The translations under genes were made by a program, and so were the position numbers. Positions 22,261 to 35,865 of a stretch of DNA of 64,000 bases are shown one piece after another (positions within the stretch are counted from its first letter, which is position 1; each line of letters starts with the position of its first letter). This DNA is from Bemisia tabaci (lineage: Eukaryota > Arthropoda > Insecta > Hemiptera > Aleyrodidae), in NCBI RefSeq assembly GCF_918797505.1, contig NC_092800.1:44943864-45007863 (forward strand), given 5' to 3'. The notes below the pieces were generated by a model. That model saw only the letters and a list, made by a program, of their open reading frames with translations. It was not told where the DNA came from and did no database searches.

Positions 22261-24884
22261 TTTTTGACTATCTCTGTATCAATAAGATGAGATAGCTCAA
22301 TGAAAAGAAAACAAAAATCGAAACCAAAAATTTATGAAAGCGGACTTCTGAATTGATTCCCATCCCCATAGCCGTAAACTGAGAAGCTTTTAGGAACTCC
22401 GGCGAAGATACGGCTTGAAGAGAACTAAAAAAATATATCATAACACTTTGCCCACCCCTTCATCTCGAATACTTGAGCGTCATTCTCACCCTCCGAAAAT
22501 TCCCTCTCCTCCTCGTTTCCCGCGGATCTGAATTGTCTGTAGTTCAATCATGCGGATTGGATTCCTCTTTTTTACGCCTAACGTTTCTATCGCTGCTCTT
22601 TTATCAAGCGGGGGAAAATAATGACGACTTTCATCCAGCGGCGTCACTCCCAAGCGAACGGATTTGCTGGAGTTTTCCTCAGTGCTCGGTCGGGTTAACT
22701 CAATCAAACTCATTTATTTCAATCTACAGTGAAAATAGAAGACGAATTGCATTACTGCAAAGGCATTAAGCGAAGTGAAAACTTTTCTTGACGCTCTTCA
22801 AAATGAAACATGTCGATAGTGAAGCTGCAAAAATGCGTATCTAGCAGTGTTTGAAACTCACAGGCGCCAACGCGCCAAATGCGCCTAAGAACTCGGTCAT
22901 GGCGCCTAAAAAATGAAGGCTCTGCGCCAACGTGGCCCCTAAAAATTGCCCCTGTCCCCTTTCTAAAAAAAAATCCTAATCTTTCTGTTTGGTGATTTTT
23001 TGAAATTTCGACGCACGGCACCGGATTCTAACTTTTCATTAAATGTGCAATGACACGTAGGCAAAAAGTCAATTTGGCCCATAAAAAATCTGCAATGGCC
23101 CCTAAAAATTGAGCTTAATGGGCCTCTTGGCTCCTGAAACTCAAAGGTGAGTTTCGAAAAAAGAAGCGAGGATTTTGAGAAACTGCAACGGAAATTTGCA
23201 TTTTTACAGTTTCCCCATCGATGTTGTCGCAAGAAGTCTTTCTTTCATAATTTTTTTCATAAAAATACATGAATATTTTCCTTTTAGATTTACATTTAAT
23301 TTATAAAAATCTTTAAAAAGTCTCCTTGAAAATTTAAAAATGAAGCACCCTCTTCAAAATCATTTTATCTTCAATTATCAAGAATATAGAGATTGATTTT
23401 TTCTCATCAAGGTATATGTATGTTTTCATGGGTACTTCCCAAGATATTCGCGTAAAAAAATAGAATAACGTGTGCACGCTCTCTCCTGATTAAACATTTT
23501 GAAACATATTCAAATATTTTATTCACTTATTTTTCCTAAAAAAAAGGACTAGGTTTTGTCGTTTGGTTTTCTTATGCTTTACATGGAGTGTTCTTTGAAA
23601 TTTTCACACGCTTAATTGGAGAAAAGCAACTTAAATCAACATAAATAGAGAACAATTTAACATATGGACGGGAATTTTTAAAAACTGCAATCGTTATGCG
23701 TGTTTCTTCAGAACTTTGATGAAGGAGATACTACGGTCTTCGGAAATTTTGCAACGCTGGCATGCACCTCTCCACTTTCATTTAATAAAAGTCCGAGACA
23801 ACATGAATATTCTCGTCGTTTCAAGGGACGTATTAATTTTGAGCTGTGGCTCGAATGAGAATTTTTAAAACAAATTGAATACTTTAGTAAACCTGGTCGA
23901 TAATATCCCTACAAAGTTGCCGAAATGCATGCCAAAAGTGTTCAATTCTTGTTTTCCGATCCACTAACATGAGGAAATGACCTGAAATGTGGCATTGCTG
24001 ACTCCAAGGGATCGCTTCATCATTTCATTTGCAGCTCGAACATCAGCCGAAGGGCCAGGCGAAGGGGTGCATCGAAAGGGGGGGGGGGGGTTGTGAGAGG
24101 GTGGGAGGCGGGGGTCCAATCGATCTCTCGCACTTGACAGTGCAGCAGATGCAACCCTTCCTCTACTCCTGCCGGTGGTGTCAGACCGGCGCCAAGTCTA
24201 TGTTCCTTGATCTCATGTCTGTCTTGATGGATAGACGAAGTGCACTTAAAAACGTAAGCTCAAATTGGTGTAGCTTCTCCCGTAGAACGAACCTATCCCA
24301 TATTAAAGTGTAAAATTAAAGTAGGGTATTAAACAGAATCGACAACAATGGAATTGGTTATTGTAGTAGGACGGGCCACTCGACACAGCGAGTTTATAGT
24401 GGTGAGATCGACCTTGAACCTTCGATTTAGCGTCACTGTTGCGGCAATGCAGGGAAAAACTTGCCTTTGAATATGAAAATTAGGCGGTAAATTTACTAGC
24501 TACCTTGTTATACATGCGGTTAGTGAGGCGATAATTATGGCATTATTTTCGAAAAAGTGCTCATCGTGTTATGGGATGTTGCTAACTAAATGCAAATCAT
24601 TCTACAGGGTGTCTCAAAGTTAAATGCGAATGTTTTCAGAATCGATTTTTTGAACCACAGTAAGATTTTTTGTTCTATATGAAATATGTCTCAATAATCC
24701 CCTCCCCCCTTCAGAGTTACTTTTAGAGAAAGCATTAGAGAAAGTGTGAGTTATAAGTATGATTTCAGAGCCGGCATTTTGATGAACACTCGTCACAGAT
24801 GAATCGCACAATCTTAGCATGGCTACGCAAAAATGAGAATCCATTTCAGGTTAACCTAGTGGTTAGCGTGTCTAACTTTAGGTC
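22261..24884. other. Intergenic stretch, no supported gene
   Basis: At 22860-23130 the word GGCGCC/GGCCCCTAAAAATTG recurs in degenerate form, giving short open frames on the minus strand that look like repeat translation. At 24018-24313 a GC-rich segment follows an acceptor-like CATTTGCAG and includes a 13-G tract (24078-24090). It could be an exon or untranslated region but shows no motif. The remainder is AT-rich. Confidence 0.4.
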
Positions 24885-24888
24885 AATA

Positions 24889-25132
24889 CTGCCGTGCTAA
24901 GCAAGAACGCCGTAAATCCATCAAGATTTTCTCTCGTTTTTTGGAACTTAACACTTCATAAAATAAAAAATGTTTTACCCATGCACCTCAATTTTCAGGT
25001 TAAGTACTTGATAGTAATTGCGAAAGAACTCTGTACAAACATTGTCCTAATGTACACAACTTTCTCTGCTATTATACATCGTTTCCAAAAAATATAAAAT
25101 GGCGTTTACGGCGTTTTTGCGTTGCACAGCAG
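24889..25132. mobile_element. CTGCCG MITE, diverged, target duplication AATA
   Basis: Left end CTGCCGTGCTAAGCAAGAAC and right end GCGTTGCACAGCAG are inverted relatives. AATA flanks on both sides (24885-24888, 25133-25136). The interior has diverged strongly from other copies, so it is either old or a separate subfamily. Confidence 0.8.
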
Positions 25133-25908
25133 AATAAGTCCCGAGTACAAATCCCGTTAATATAGTTACAAGTTTTCTCGGAACTGACAAGTAGATCATC
25201 AGGAACATATTCCACTCGGCCTTAATCCCTGAAAATTTGAAAAGCCTAGAGGATGGATGTGCGAATCCCTTGAAGTCTGCGGACAATATATAGAATCTGT
25301 TGGTGGCTGTAGAATCCTAACGGAATACAAGCCAATTAACCAGTAGAAAAAGAATGAGGGCCATTTTTACAAATGATACATCAGTTGAAAAAAATAATAT
25401 GGGGGTTTATCTCTAGAAAATGTTATGAAAATATTTAATGTTTCAAATTAACTATACTTTATAATAATGTTAATGACAGAATACAGCTAAAATAGGAATG
25501 AGAATTGAGAATATTTTATTCAACAAGCAATTTCTCCGCAACGCCTCACAAAGAAAACAAAAATGCAATAGTATGATCTACAATCAACCACAAAACTCAA
25601 TGAAAGCCCTTTAATTTAAGTCTTAAACGGGCAAACATTTGTTAGTGTAGAAAAATCCACCACCAAACTCACTCGAAATCACCAAATAAAGTGGCAACCC
25701 AGAGAATCCATTCGGTTATATCTATGCGTGTAATGTTTAACTTAATATGAACGCTGTTGTTATGCTCTTGCGTTGCGTTCTCAACTTTAAATATTGCATG
25801 TCAGCTTGTTCAGCTTGTGTGTTAGGTATTTCAGAAGTTGGATTTTGACATAACGCAAACTGCAGTATCGTGTTCGTCGTATTTTAAACTATGTTCAACA
25901 ACTGCAGA
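25133..25908. other. Spacer, nothing recognised
   Basis: AT-rich sequence without identifiable elements. Confidence 0.4.
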
Positions 25909-26160
25909 AACGCGTATTTCGATTTTAAGTCATGGCAGACTTGCTGTCATACACTTCATTTTCTACGTAGACAACTAATTAATGTCATCTCTTGAAAATG
26001 TTTTGATTATCTGTTATTTTTCTTCTCTATGTGAAGATAACTCTGTGAAAAGGTCAAGCCATGATGTTGATTTGGTCTCATTTTTAAACAAAGAAGAGCC
26101 GAGATTTTGAAACATTACAGTCGATATACGCGATTTTGCAGTTTCACCGTCGTTGATATA
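25909..26160. mobile_element. MITE, CATATCGACGG family, copy 3 (decayed)
   Basis: Interior phrases CTTGCTGTCATACACTT and GATTTTGCAGTTTCACCGTCG match the family at 1828 and 17797, but the left end has lost the terminal CATATCGACGG. Confidence 0.6.
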
Positions 26161-27211
26161 TTTCAGATGTTCGTTTAGTGTGATTTTGAACCAGTCTTTG
26201 AAATTTTCGTTTCTGATGCTCTTTGTGGTGATATTTATCTCAAGGGAGGAATCTATGCGGAATTACAAATCACCTCCTGAATTTTTACAGTGAAGTGAAA
26301 AGCTCAAGTAGCTCAAGTAGTAGCTCAAGTTCATCACACGCTACTTGCGACTCTCGAAAGATAAAAAAGTGTATAGTGATATTTGGCAGCAGTGCATGAA
26401 GCTCGCAAAAAATGCGGATCATCCAATAATAGATTTGGTCTTTCATCAAATGCAGTCGCATCCCTGGCCAGTTTAATTTCGTTCCCCAACGCGGGATTTT
26501 TTTGTGCCAGACGTCATGCCGGTTGCGGGAGCAGGGTCTGCAGGCGTCGCCAATAACGGTCCTTCCTTTCAAGCTGTCTCCCTCTCGCTATTTTACCTCC
26601 TTATTTTCTCCATATCTAAAGCATTGTTCGAATCTCGTGAAGTAACAAATAGAGCAGTGACGAAGTTGGCGATTATTTGGCAAAATTAACGAGATTAAGA
26701 ATCGGGTTGGAAAGTGTGAAAATTTGAGAAAAAAGTGAGAATGGTAACTATACATTCAATAATATGCATTATGAATGCGTATCTTCTCAAATTTTTGAAT
26801 GTGCTAAAGAAAACAGAGATCATTGCAGCTCAACTGATATAACTATTTTAACGCAGCTGTCGATTTGTAGTATAATCGTTTATTTGAAGGCGATTTTTAT
26901 TTAGCGGTCGTGCCATTCCTTTCTTTCCTCGATTTCTCTAATTAAATTCTTTCTTCTCGGTGGTTTTTGAATTTTTTTGTGCTTTTCAATTGTGTGTAAC
27001 CTGCTCTCGCCCTTCAAAAATATCTTTCAATCGGGAGAAAATTTATCTGAACAAGGGAAAACGAACCAATAATACAAAATAAGACATTAATCTCTTTTTG
27101 ATAATACTAATTTAGCCTTGGTGCTTTTTTAATAAGTTTATTCTCCTACGAGGCCTTCCTATTACAAATGATCATCATCAGGCAGGAAAATATATCACAT
27201 CGTCATCTTGC
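26161..27211. other. Spacer, nothing recognised
   Basis: A short AGCTCAAGT repeat lies at 26301-26330. Short open frames at 26285-26572 (-) and 26504-26689 (+) show no motif. AT-rich beyond 26700. Confidence 0.4.
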
Positions 27212-27445
27212 GGCCAAAGTATCACAACCGCCATGCGACATTAAAACATTTCCGCCACCATTTTATTTTTTTACAGGGAAATTGTTCAAAAAAGCTGTCC
27301 GAAAATTTCACTGAAATTTTTTTGCTACCGATAAAATTCAGTGAAATTTTCAAACAAATTAAACCACAAATTTCTCTTTAAAAAAATAAAATGGCGGCGG
27401 AAATTTTAATTGTCGCATGGCGCTTGTGATATTTTTGCCGGAAGG
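27212..27445. mobile_element. Palindromic MITE, GCCATGCGAC family, copy 1
   Basis: Left arm AAAGTATCACAACCGCCATG and right arm GTCGCATGGCGCTTGTGATA are inverse. Inner arms ACCATTTTATTTTTTTACAG and AAAAAATAAAATGGCGGCGG also pair. A better-preserved copy is at 40003-40256. Confidence 0.85.
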
Positions 27446-29908
27446 TGTCGACATGTTAAATTGGTCACAAATGTTTGGTTTACCAAAAACAAAATACCAA
27501 AACATAGAAGAAACATCGTATTTAAAATTCGACGTATGATATTATAGGTTTAATAACTACAATATTCAAAAAGATAACAATAGAGGGTAAAGGAGTGAAG
27601 ATCAATACAATCAGATGAGTGACCAAAACCAGTACTTAATCAGTCAAATCACGTCCAATGATGCGGTCTGTAGGTGGAGGTAGAATTGCCTATGTGCGTT
27701 TCATCCCGATCAGCGACCGCACTCGTTTGGCGTAATGCTTGAAGTATTCATGCAGTCTTGTAGGCGCTATTATGTGTTCCGCGCTGACGAGAGATCGCAA
27801 TATGTTTGGCGAGATCAGGAACGATGATACAGCATTGGATTTGAAAGAAACTGTAAAAACAGAGGAGAGATAATAATTTTGAAGAATGGGTGGGTAAAAT
27901 TGATACGACGCTACATGCACAGTGCAGACGAAAATATTCGAATGGAGAGTCCATCGAAAATTAAATCTAAACAAGAAGCAAAAGCCTCTCTTTTGTAAAA
28001 TGAATCCACTTGTTGCACTGGAGAGGAGAACACCGCAGTTTGTTGGCGGTCGAAACGTTTGTTTTTTTTCCTGTAAGTTTTTTATTTTTTTAATTATTTC
28101 TCAACTCTATGTAGTTTGAAATATTATTTGTTTAATTTATTTTTGGCTTGTAGCTCGATTTTTTTTCGATCATTTTACTATGTTCTGCGCAGCTTATCCG
28201 GCCTTTGGCATTTGAATTAAATTTATAACCTTGGTTGAGTCCAGCTAAAAATTTTCAAAACCACTAATGCATCAATAAACTGATTAGTGGACGGATGCAT
28301 ACTTTTCTGCAGGACGGAATGTGGTAAGACGATGTGGTAAAAGTCCTCCGAGCGTGCGGCATTATCAATCATCCTTCCTGTCTCGTGTCGAGGCGTCCTT
28401 TGCATTCAGCTCTAATCTTGACCGTCTTGTGTTCACAGAGGCGCAAAATGACAAACTCAAGCTCAGTTCTTTGATACAAGTTGAACGGACGCAGGGCATC
28501 ATGAAGGGACGACACCACTTGAAGCGGAGGTTTAGCCTTCAGCCGGCATCTTTTCTCAGGGACAGTTCCACGCACCATGAGCGATCCAAAAGGTAATCTT
28601 TCTAGATATTTCGTGCAGTAAATAGAATGAAATAGTCGCAAAAAAAAAGGTTTTTTGAAGACACCGTTGATAAGGGTGGAGACGACTTGTAAAATTCTTA
28701 ATCGAAAATTTAAGAGGATTCAACTCTCGGGTTTCAATCTGTCATTTCAAAATGTCCTGAATTTTAAATGACACCTCATCTCCAAATTTTTTAAAGTACG
28801 ATTGTTCGGTTATCTATCCGACTGTGACTTAAAAATAAATGTTGAATAGTGTTACTATACTAGTCTTTTCAAATTTCAATCGTGCATTCTTGTATTACAA
28901 GTCCAAAATTAGTGCACACACGTCTGCATTAAAATCCTTAGTGTGAATATGACCCAATTAATTATTCCTTCCATCCAGTCGGTAGCTAGATAGTTTGTCC
29001 CATTTTTTTAACCGATACCTAGTTTGGCCAAAAAATTTAATCCAAGTTATACTTTGGCTTCGTTGCTCACGTCACCAATAGCACCGCCGCCAATACAAAT
29101 AAGACAAACGGAGCCAACACAACATGGAAATAGAGTGAAAGAGAGGACTCGCTTTGATGAAGGCGCAGAGATACCACTATTCGTGCTTGATGGATGTCCG
29201 TGTTGTATCTGCAAAATTGAAGGCGCTATGACGTGAGGCGTGAGCTCGCGATGCCCCGCTCTAGACTTCAAATGAACTGTCGCTTTGGTTCGGGAGAAAA
29301 GTTTCAAGGAGCCAGACCCAAAAAATTCTCTCTTAGTTTCGGCGGTGTAGATATTTGATTTCTATGTCTCTTTTTCTTCATTTTAATGCCTTTATTCTTT
29401 TTTTAAGATGTATTTTTAGTCCTATATCTAAAGATCGGATGTGACAGTCTCATAAAATCCGCGGGGTACGTGTTTTCACCGATCCTTGGATCAGTTTGGC
29501 CTGGCTTGGGTATCTAAGAGTCAGATTCCATTATTTAGCGAAATCTCAGCACCTATACCATTATTTATAACTTAACTGAGTAAACTATTGGTTCATACAG
29601 CATTGCACAAAAATCTATCGGATAAACTTTATCGAACCACAGAGACGTTGGACCAAACAAAATTGGGCAGAGTCTGGCCGCCATTCAGTCGAACATTTTG
29701 CAATCAGGTATTACCATTCCAGGACCGTTCATGAAGCACGTGTCGCTTTGATGTGAGAGGGTTGTCAAGGAGAGCGTTACGCCACACATGACCATAGCAG
29801 ACAGCGTGTCTGGAAATGTTTTGTCATTTGTGTATCAACTTTAAATAATACGAATAACTTGAATAACTTGAACTGTTTAAACCCGAAACTACCTCATCAT
29901 GCACTATA
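27446..29908. other. Intergenic stretch with a decayed hairpin-family remnant
   Basis: 27725-27770 retains TTGAAGTATTCATGCAG and CTTGTAGGCGC, half of the 74-bp hairpin. 29158-29225 holds a small GAAGGCGC ... ATTGAAGGCGC remnant with ATACCACTATTCGTGC as in the elements at 31, 35 and 43 kb. Overlapping open frames at 28321-28641 and 29024-29307 are unrecognised. Confidence 0.4.
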
Positions 29909-30162
29909 CTGCCGTGCCAAGGATGAACGCCGTATGAACATTTCGAGAATTGCCAAATTTCCTTCGATAAAATGTTCATTTTTGAGGAAAGTTATGAATA
30001 TTATTCTTTGAAATTATCAGGAATTTGAGGTAAAATTGCGAGCCAAAGTATCTGAAAAATTGGAATGAAAATATTCATAAGTTTACCAGAGAATTCGTTT
30101 TTTATCGAAGGAAATTTGGCTACGGCTGAAGGCTCATACGGCGTTCTTTCTTAGCACGACAG
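29909..30162. mobile_element. CTGCCG MITE copy
   Basis: 254 bp, CTGCCGTGCCAAGGATGAAC to TTCTTAGCACGACAG. The flanks TATA/TAAA resemble a decayed 4-bp duplication. Confidence 0.9.
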
Positions 30163-30636
30163 TAAAGTATAAGCATACAAATTTGTTGAACGAGACATTT
30201 CTACAACGTTACATAGAAACTCTAATTCTCATAATTAACTAAGTTGATTCATAACTTCTGACCTCTTGCCACCCATCAGAGGGCTGCAGCTGCACTACCC
30301 CCTAGGTCAATCCTAGATCAATTGCAGGCACTAAATTCCAATCCTGTGTCAGACACATACTACCCCTCATCAGAACAACCGCGACGCCCACTTCATCCCT
30401 AAACATCGCTTTTGCTTCTGAGTTGCATCAAATGGGCCATGGTTTTGTACAAGTTCCAAAATTATCGATCAGAAGTTTTTACCCACAGTGTACCCATTTC
30501 GAACGGTGAGAGTCATTTTCCAAGGAAATCAAAAGCTCATCCTCGTGATTCGGAAAGTTTTCCTCATCTGGAAATGCAGATTTGATGCAGCTAAACGGAC
30601 ATTAAGAGAATGCAACTTCTTGAATTTATTTCACAG
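30163..30636. other. Spacer, nothing recognised
   Basis: Mixed composition without identifiable gene or repeat. Confidence 0.4.
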
Positions 30637-30833
30637 GAAAAAAAATAATATGTTCCTCTAGCACATGGGATGTCTGGTGATCCCCAGATGCTGAATTTAC
30701 TGCTCTCACAGTTAATTTAAGATCCTGTGAATGCAAATTCAACTGCGTTGGCAATCCAGATAGCATCTTAGAATCACCGGACACATTTTTGACATCCTCG
30801 GTGCTAAAACAGTATACATTTTTTTCCAGTGTC
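30637..30833. mobile_element. MITE, CACTGAAAAAAAT family, copy 2
   Basis: The right end ATTTTTTTCCAGTG is intact. The left end is diverged (CACAGGAAAAAAAAT). The interior CATTTTTGACATCCTCGGTG and GATCCTGTGAATGCAAATTC match copy 1. Confidence 0.8.
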
Positions 30834-31150
30834 GAATCAAAACCGTGTTGTAAATTTTCGCGAGATACTCTAAGCCTTTTTATCAATATATTTAGACCAT
30901 AATGAGGAGGGTGAAAGTACAGGGGTGCGTATCTCGGAAAACACGATTTTTCAGGAGAGCTAGAGGACTGAAAAAAACCACAATCTGAACCAAGCGTTTG
31001 GACTCTCTTTTATAAAATAAGACCTACAGAAATAAAAAAATCTTGGAAGGTATAACAATATTCTTCGAGTCTTTTTCAAAATTAGGGCTCGATTGAGGAC
31101 TCCAAAAGTCTGATCATTTATGGTCAACATCGTCGTACAGGGACCAACGG

Positions 31151-31410
31151 ATAGGATACAGAAGAGCGCCTTCAAAACAATGCATAATCTCAATGCGAAA
31201 TTCTGATACCACTATCTGTGCGTCACGACAGTCATTTTGCATAGTAGGCCAATTGAAGGCGAATCATTAACCCATGCAGCCGGCTACGAATTTCAGCAAT
31301 GCGATAGATGTTTTGTACGGGACAAAACCTCTGGGGGTGCCCCACTTGGCATAAGAGAAGCCCAACTCCCCGGGGCTGCCCCCCTTGGCATCCTCGGGGG
31401 AGGCATCCAC
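31151..31410. mobile_element. GCGCCTTCAA element with short 39-bp minisatellite, copy 1
   Basis: Starts near AGAGCGCCTTCAAAACAATG. An inverse TTGAAGGCGAATCATTA lies 85 bp on. A shared tail through GCTACGAATTTCAGCAATGC leads into GC-rich units built on GCCCCACTTGGCAT (about two units). Copies with the same body but longer arrays lie at 35366-35865 and 43016-43435. The overlapping open frames here are products of the GC-rich units. Confidence 0.75.
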
Positions 31411-32987
31411 GCCGTGGATGCCTCCCTGAAGGATGGTCCGGATAATTTGATTCAGGCGTATATTAGAGATGACAAATGCATTTCCACGCAACGGCCTGTT
31501 CCGCGCCTTCATGAAAGTAAGGCAACTTACTGTTTCAAAATTTCGATCGCTTTGAGCTGTATCTATAAATACTTCAAAATGACTTCTAATTTTAGGCACC
31601 TTAGTTATTTCACCAATTGATCTGTTTGGCAAATAATGCACAGACATTTTCGAATATGACAAATATGAGCCGCGCCCAAGCGGGTGCTTCAAGTGTAGTG
31701 GAGATGACCCACGGACCTCTCTTAAACGAAGAATTCACACATTCGACCCTTATATTGAGCCTCTAGCGTAGATGAAGCGTTAAGTAACTCGATTGACTCT
31801 AATACAAGTGACCATTGTGATAAACCGTCAGTTAATTATTGCCGTTGCCCAAACAGTGAAAAATGGACATGAACGCCGCGCGCCGCCAGTAATACCTATG
31901 TAGAAATGACACTCGAGAGTCTCTTCGAGAGACAAACATATAGCAACTTTTTAGGACCAGGGAATTCCTGAAAATATATAAAGACACAGAACAGCTTATC
32001 TGCTCACGTATGCTGTAGGCGCGCGGGAAACACTGAGGAGAGCGCCTTGTGCGTTAGGAGGGCTGCGATGCAATGAGCCACAGATCTTGGCGCCACGCTC
32101 GGATCTCGGCTAAAATTCGGACCCAGCGCCACAGAGTGTGGCGCACTCCTGCAATCCACACTCCTGCAAAATCCTCAAATTTCCGTTATGTTTAAAACCG
32201 CTTAAGTGCTGGTGCAACCTGCCACAAAGTTCAGCTTACAGTTGACTTTCCGCTCATCTTTGACTTTCGTGAAAAACTGCCCAACCAACTTTGATATGCA
32301 GCTAACTCAAAAATTGAGATACCCATTTCTGTGTTTTCACCATCGATAAATACATAGACACACAGAAAACGGGGGAAGAACTTAAAATGGGTAATTCCTC
32401 GTGTAAAACATTTTTCATGAATTTCAAAAGCAATATCCCAAACAATCAGACCAAGCAAATGAGATCTGACTTACAGTGTCGCGAACATCGTTCTCAACGC
32501 TCAGGTGGCAGGATACCCCTCCGCTTCATCGCACTGGCGCGATTCAATTCGGGGAAATTTCAGAATGGTTTACATTCACAAAAAAAGAAGAAAAAAAACT
32601 GGATCATGAATATTCGAGACTGGAGAGAGGGGCAGCTAGAGGGGGCCTCGGGGGAGCTCCGCACAAAGAGACAAAGAGGGAAAGAGGGGCGGGGGGGGGG
32701 AGAGAAGTTATTCCATAAAACGAAGGGAATGAATTCAAATCAAATTATGCAAATACATCAGCGTGGGGTATTTATCCAAGTTAATGAAAGTTGACTTTCC
32801 ATGTTCGTGGTAGGCTTATGGGCCTGCGAATTAGACTGCGCTCTAACTGCGTTTCATAACTGTTTGATGATAAGCTGGAATTTGGCCACACGTTTTCGAC
32901 CGAGTAACGACCGGGTCTGGTGACGTCATTACAGGCTCCCGTGTTTCAGGGAGGGAGTGAAACTTCAAAGTTTCCTCGATGAATTGT
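31411..32987. other. Intergenic stretch, no gene seen
   Basis: 32591-32600 is A-rich and 32691-32700 is a 10-G tract within a purine-rich segment. No motif-bearing frame. Short open frames around 32387-32794 are low-complexity. Confidence 0.4.
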
Positions 32988-35104
32988 AAAGAGCCTCCCA
33001 AAATTTCGCCCCATTTTCGGTATTCGATTCCACCATCGAAACAAGGTTTAAGTGGAAGCTTACAATAACAGAAAACTCCGGAAAAAATTTCAAGGTGAGT
33101 ATAGGAACCGTTTTCGAGTTACGGGGGGGCAAAGGGGTCAAACTCCGGCCTTATTTTTTGCTATTTTCTGGTTGAATTGATGTGTCTACGGGGTTGTTAT
33201 CGTTATGTAAACACATGTTATACACACCGATTTCTACGTATTTTTACACGCAAAATCGAGTTTTAATTTTGACGAGTCGATTTATCGATCGGTTATATGG
33301 ATTTTTTAAGATTCTTTACGGAAAATCGACGATTTTTTTGAGATTGAAATTGTTCACTTTTTATTCATGGATGAATAAATGCACCTAATATGACTGCAGT
33401 ACACCGACACCTACGGTTTTTTTTCTTGTAGTATCGATGTTTAACGTTAAAGAGTATATATGTGAATCGCTCATATCGAATTTTTGCGATTTTTTGGGAA
33501 AATCAATGATACATTGGTATTGAAATTGGTTATTCTCCATCCGAGAACAACCGAATTTTGGGTTTGAACACATTTCCGGTCGGGTCGATTTCCAGTTGAG
33601 TCAGATTTTTGATTGGGGCACATTTCCGGTCGAGCAGAGTTTACGGTTGTCGATTTCCGGTTAAGTAAAATTCGGCCGGACGATTAGTCGATTGATTTGA
33701 GTTTCCGGTAGGAAAGATCACCGGTTGAGTAAAGTTTTGGTTAGCAGGGTTTGATCAGTTTTTCGGTTGAGTAGGATTTGTGGTAAATTTGAGTTTCCAG
33801 TTAATTAAAAGATTCACTTAAGTGAAACAAGTGTCCCGTTTAATTGAATTATCCCAATTTGTCAATTGACGATTTGCGTTGTCCAGGAAGATCATTGATT
33901 TTTGGATCCAAGAATTCCGAGGGACGTGACAGAAACAAAAAAGAAACACACATGCTGATTATAAGAGAGAAAAGTACATGCAAACTTTAAGATAGAAATA
34001 AATATCTTTGAAATCTTTATCTGTGTATAAGTCGCAGGGAGTCGGCAATCTCGGCATTTTGCAAGCTCCATACTTGTCAATTCGTCAAATTGTAATTACT
34101 ATAATATCGATATAACAAAAATGTCTTTACACCTTCAAATCCAGCGATACTCTCCGCTTTGCCAAGGAGTTAGTTTAGTTGCTTAACCGAACCTTAACAC
34201 AGATTATTGATGACATTTCACAAACTCAAGAGTGTGCTAGCTGGCACCATGTATCCAAGAAGAAGGAGCTAATGCATGCTTGAATTCAAAGCATAATAAT
34301 TCCTACTTCCAATCTCGTTTTTTCACTTTAAAAAAATGTAATTTGTTTATTAAACACGAATAGATTGCAATTTGCCGGCGATTGCTAATTGCCTGCAACA
34401 TATATACCTGAGAATGTGTGTGAAGAAATAAATGAGAGAAAAAATACTGACTGAACAATCACAATCACAGCCTGTGCAAATGTTAGTTAAACAATACTAA
34501 ATCACGTTATCGATGGTAGAAGTGCAGAAGTGCGAATCTCGGGAAAAACGATTTTCCAGGAAGGTAAAAAAACTGTCTGCGTTCCTCTTTCTTGTCGGTA
34601 GAAAGGTAGGAATTCTTGAGGATAGCAAGAATAAGATGTTTTTCCAAACTTTATCGGCAGTTTCAATAATTTCTTAAACTGTTAGAAAATACGGCAGAAA
34701 TACCGAGATTCGCACTTTTGTTACTAAGAATTGACACTTCATCAGGAGATACGCATTTTTGCAATTAGTGTTTTAAACTTTTTGGTGGATTTGGATCATT
34801 TAACGACTTAAAAAAGGGTTTCGAATTTAAAATTCCTTATCAGAAAACATTTAGTTGGTCATCGATGCTCCATCCATCCATGCTTTACGCATTCCTAATG
34901 GAAGAGTGAACAAAGTACCTTTTCTTCAATATTGATTATTCAAAGAAAGCTTATTTTATCATTCACAATCACCTTTGAGTAAGTTGCGATCTTGACAACA
35001 GCGACTCTTTCAGTTCCGCTTCAGAATACGACGACCGAACCAAGGGACTTAAAATACCAATCTTATCCAGCCGCCTGCAATCTCTCCCTTGAAATCAGAC
35101 GCAG

Positions 35105-35275
35105 AGACGAAAAACAATCTTATTATTTTTTCAAAAATACTAAGATAATAATTATTTTTTTTATTTTTTTTATTTTTTTATTTTTTTTCTTATTATTATT
35201 TTTTTTTTCATATTATTTTCATTATTATTTTTTTTTATTTTTTTTTTATTTTTATTTATTATTTTTTTTTTTCAT
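35105..35275. repeat. T-rich/TTTA microsatellite
   Basis: Long T runs broken by A every 7-10 bases, inside the fold-back element. The open frame through it translates mostly to Phe/Ile and is not a gene. Confidence 0.9.
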
Positions 35276-35365
35276 TCCTCGGAATTTTTCGAGCATGCGG
35301 CTCGATTTTAAACCTAAAATTATGAACTTTTTGGTCAGCGTCATTGAACAAGGTCATTCACAATG

Positions 35366-35865
35366 AATACAGAAGAGCGCCTTCAAATCAATCCGTAAAC
35401 TTAATGCAAAATTCTGATACCACTATTCGTGCTTCGATGCAGTCATCTTGCATACCCGGCCATTTGAAGGCGAATCATCGACTTCGGACTACGGGGTACG
35501 AATTACGGCAACGCATACGATATTCAATCGAGGAGCCAAAGCTCGGGGCCGCCCACCTGGCTCCTAAGAAGCCGAAGACGGGGGCGAACCCCCTGATCCC
35601 TAAGAAGCCGAAGCCAGGGTCCAGCCCCCTGACCCCTAAGAAGCCGAAGACGGGGGCGAGCCCCCTGACCCCTAAGAAGCCGAAGGCGGGGGCGAGCCCC
35701 CTGACCCCTAAGAAGCCTAAGCCGGGGGCCAGCCCCAAGACCCCTAAGAAGCCGAGGCCGGGGGCGAGCCCCTGACCCCTAAAAAGCCGAAGACGGGGGC
35801 GAGCCCCCTGACCCCTACAAGGCCAAAGCCGGGGGCGTGCCCCCTGACCCCTAAGAAGACTAAGC
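35366..35865. mobile_element. GCGCCTTCAA element with expanded 36-bp minisatellite, copy 2
   Basis: The body 35370-35535 is homologous to 31151-31330 and 43016-43190. It is followed (about 35540-35865) by about nine 36-bp GC-rich units based on CCCCTAAGAAGCCGAAG, extremely different in composition from the host. Translated, the array gives 12-residue Pro/Lys-rich repeats on one strand and Gly/Leu-rich ones on the other. Both are open, as expected of a repeat whose length is a multiple of three, and I do not call either a protein. Nested within the fold-back element. Confidence 0.85.

Noticed and set aside
22752..23232. Two 89-codon minus-strand frames with FRGH phrases
   Set aside because: They reflect a degenerate GGCCCCTAAAAATTG repeat on the + strand rather than a gene.
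31237..31692. Overlapping 127- and 141-codon frames on opposite strands
   Set aside because: They lie in the GCGCCTTCAA element and its GC-rich units; homologous copies at 35 and 43 kb do not keep the same frames.
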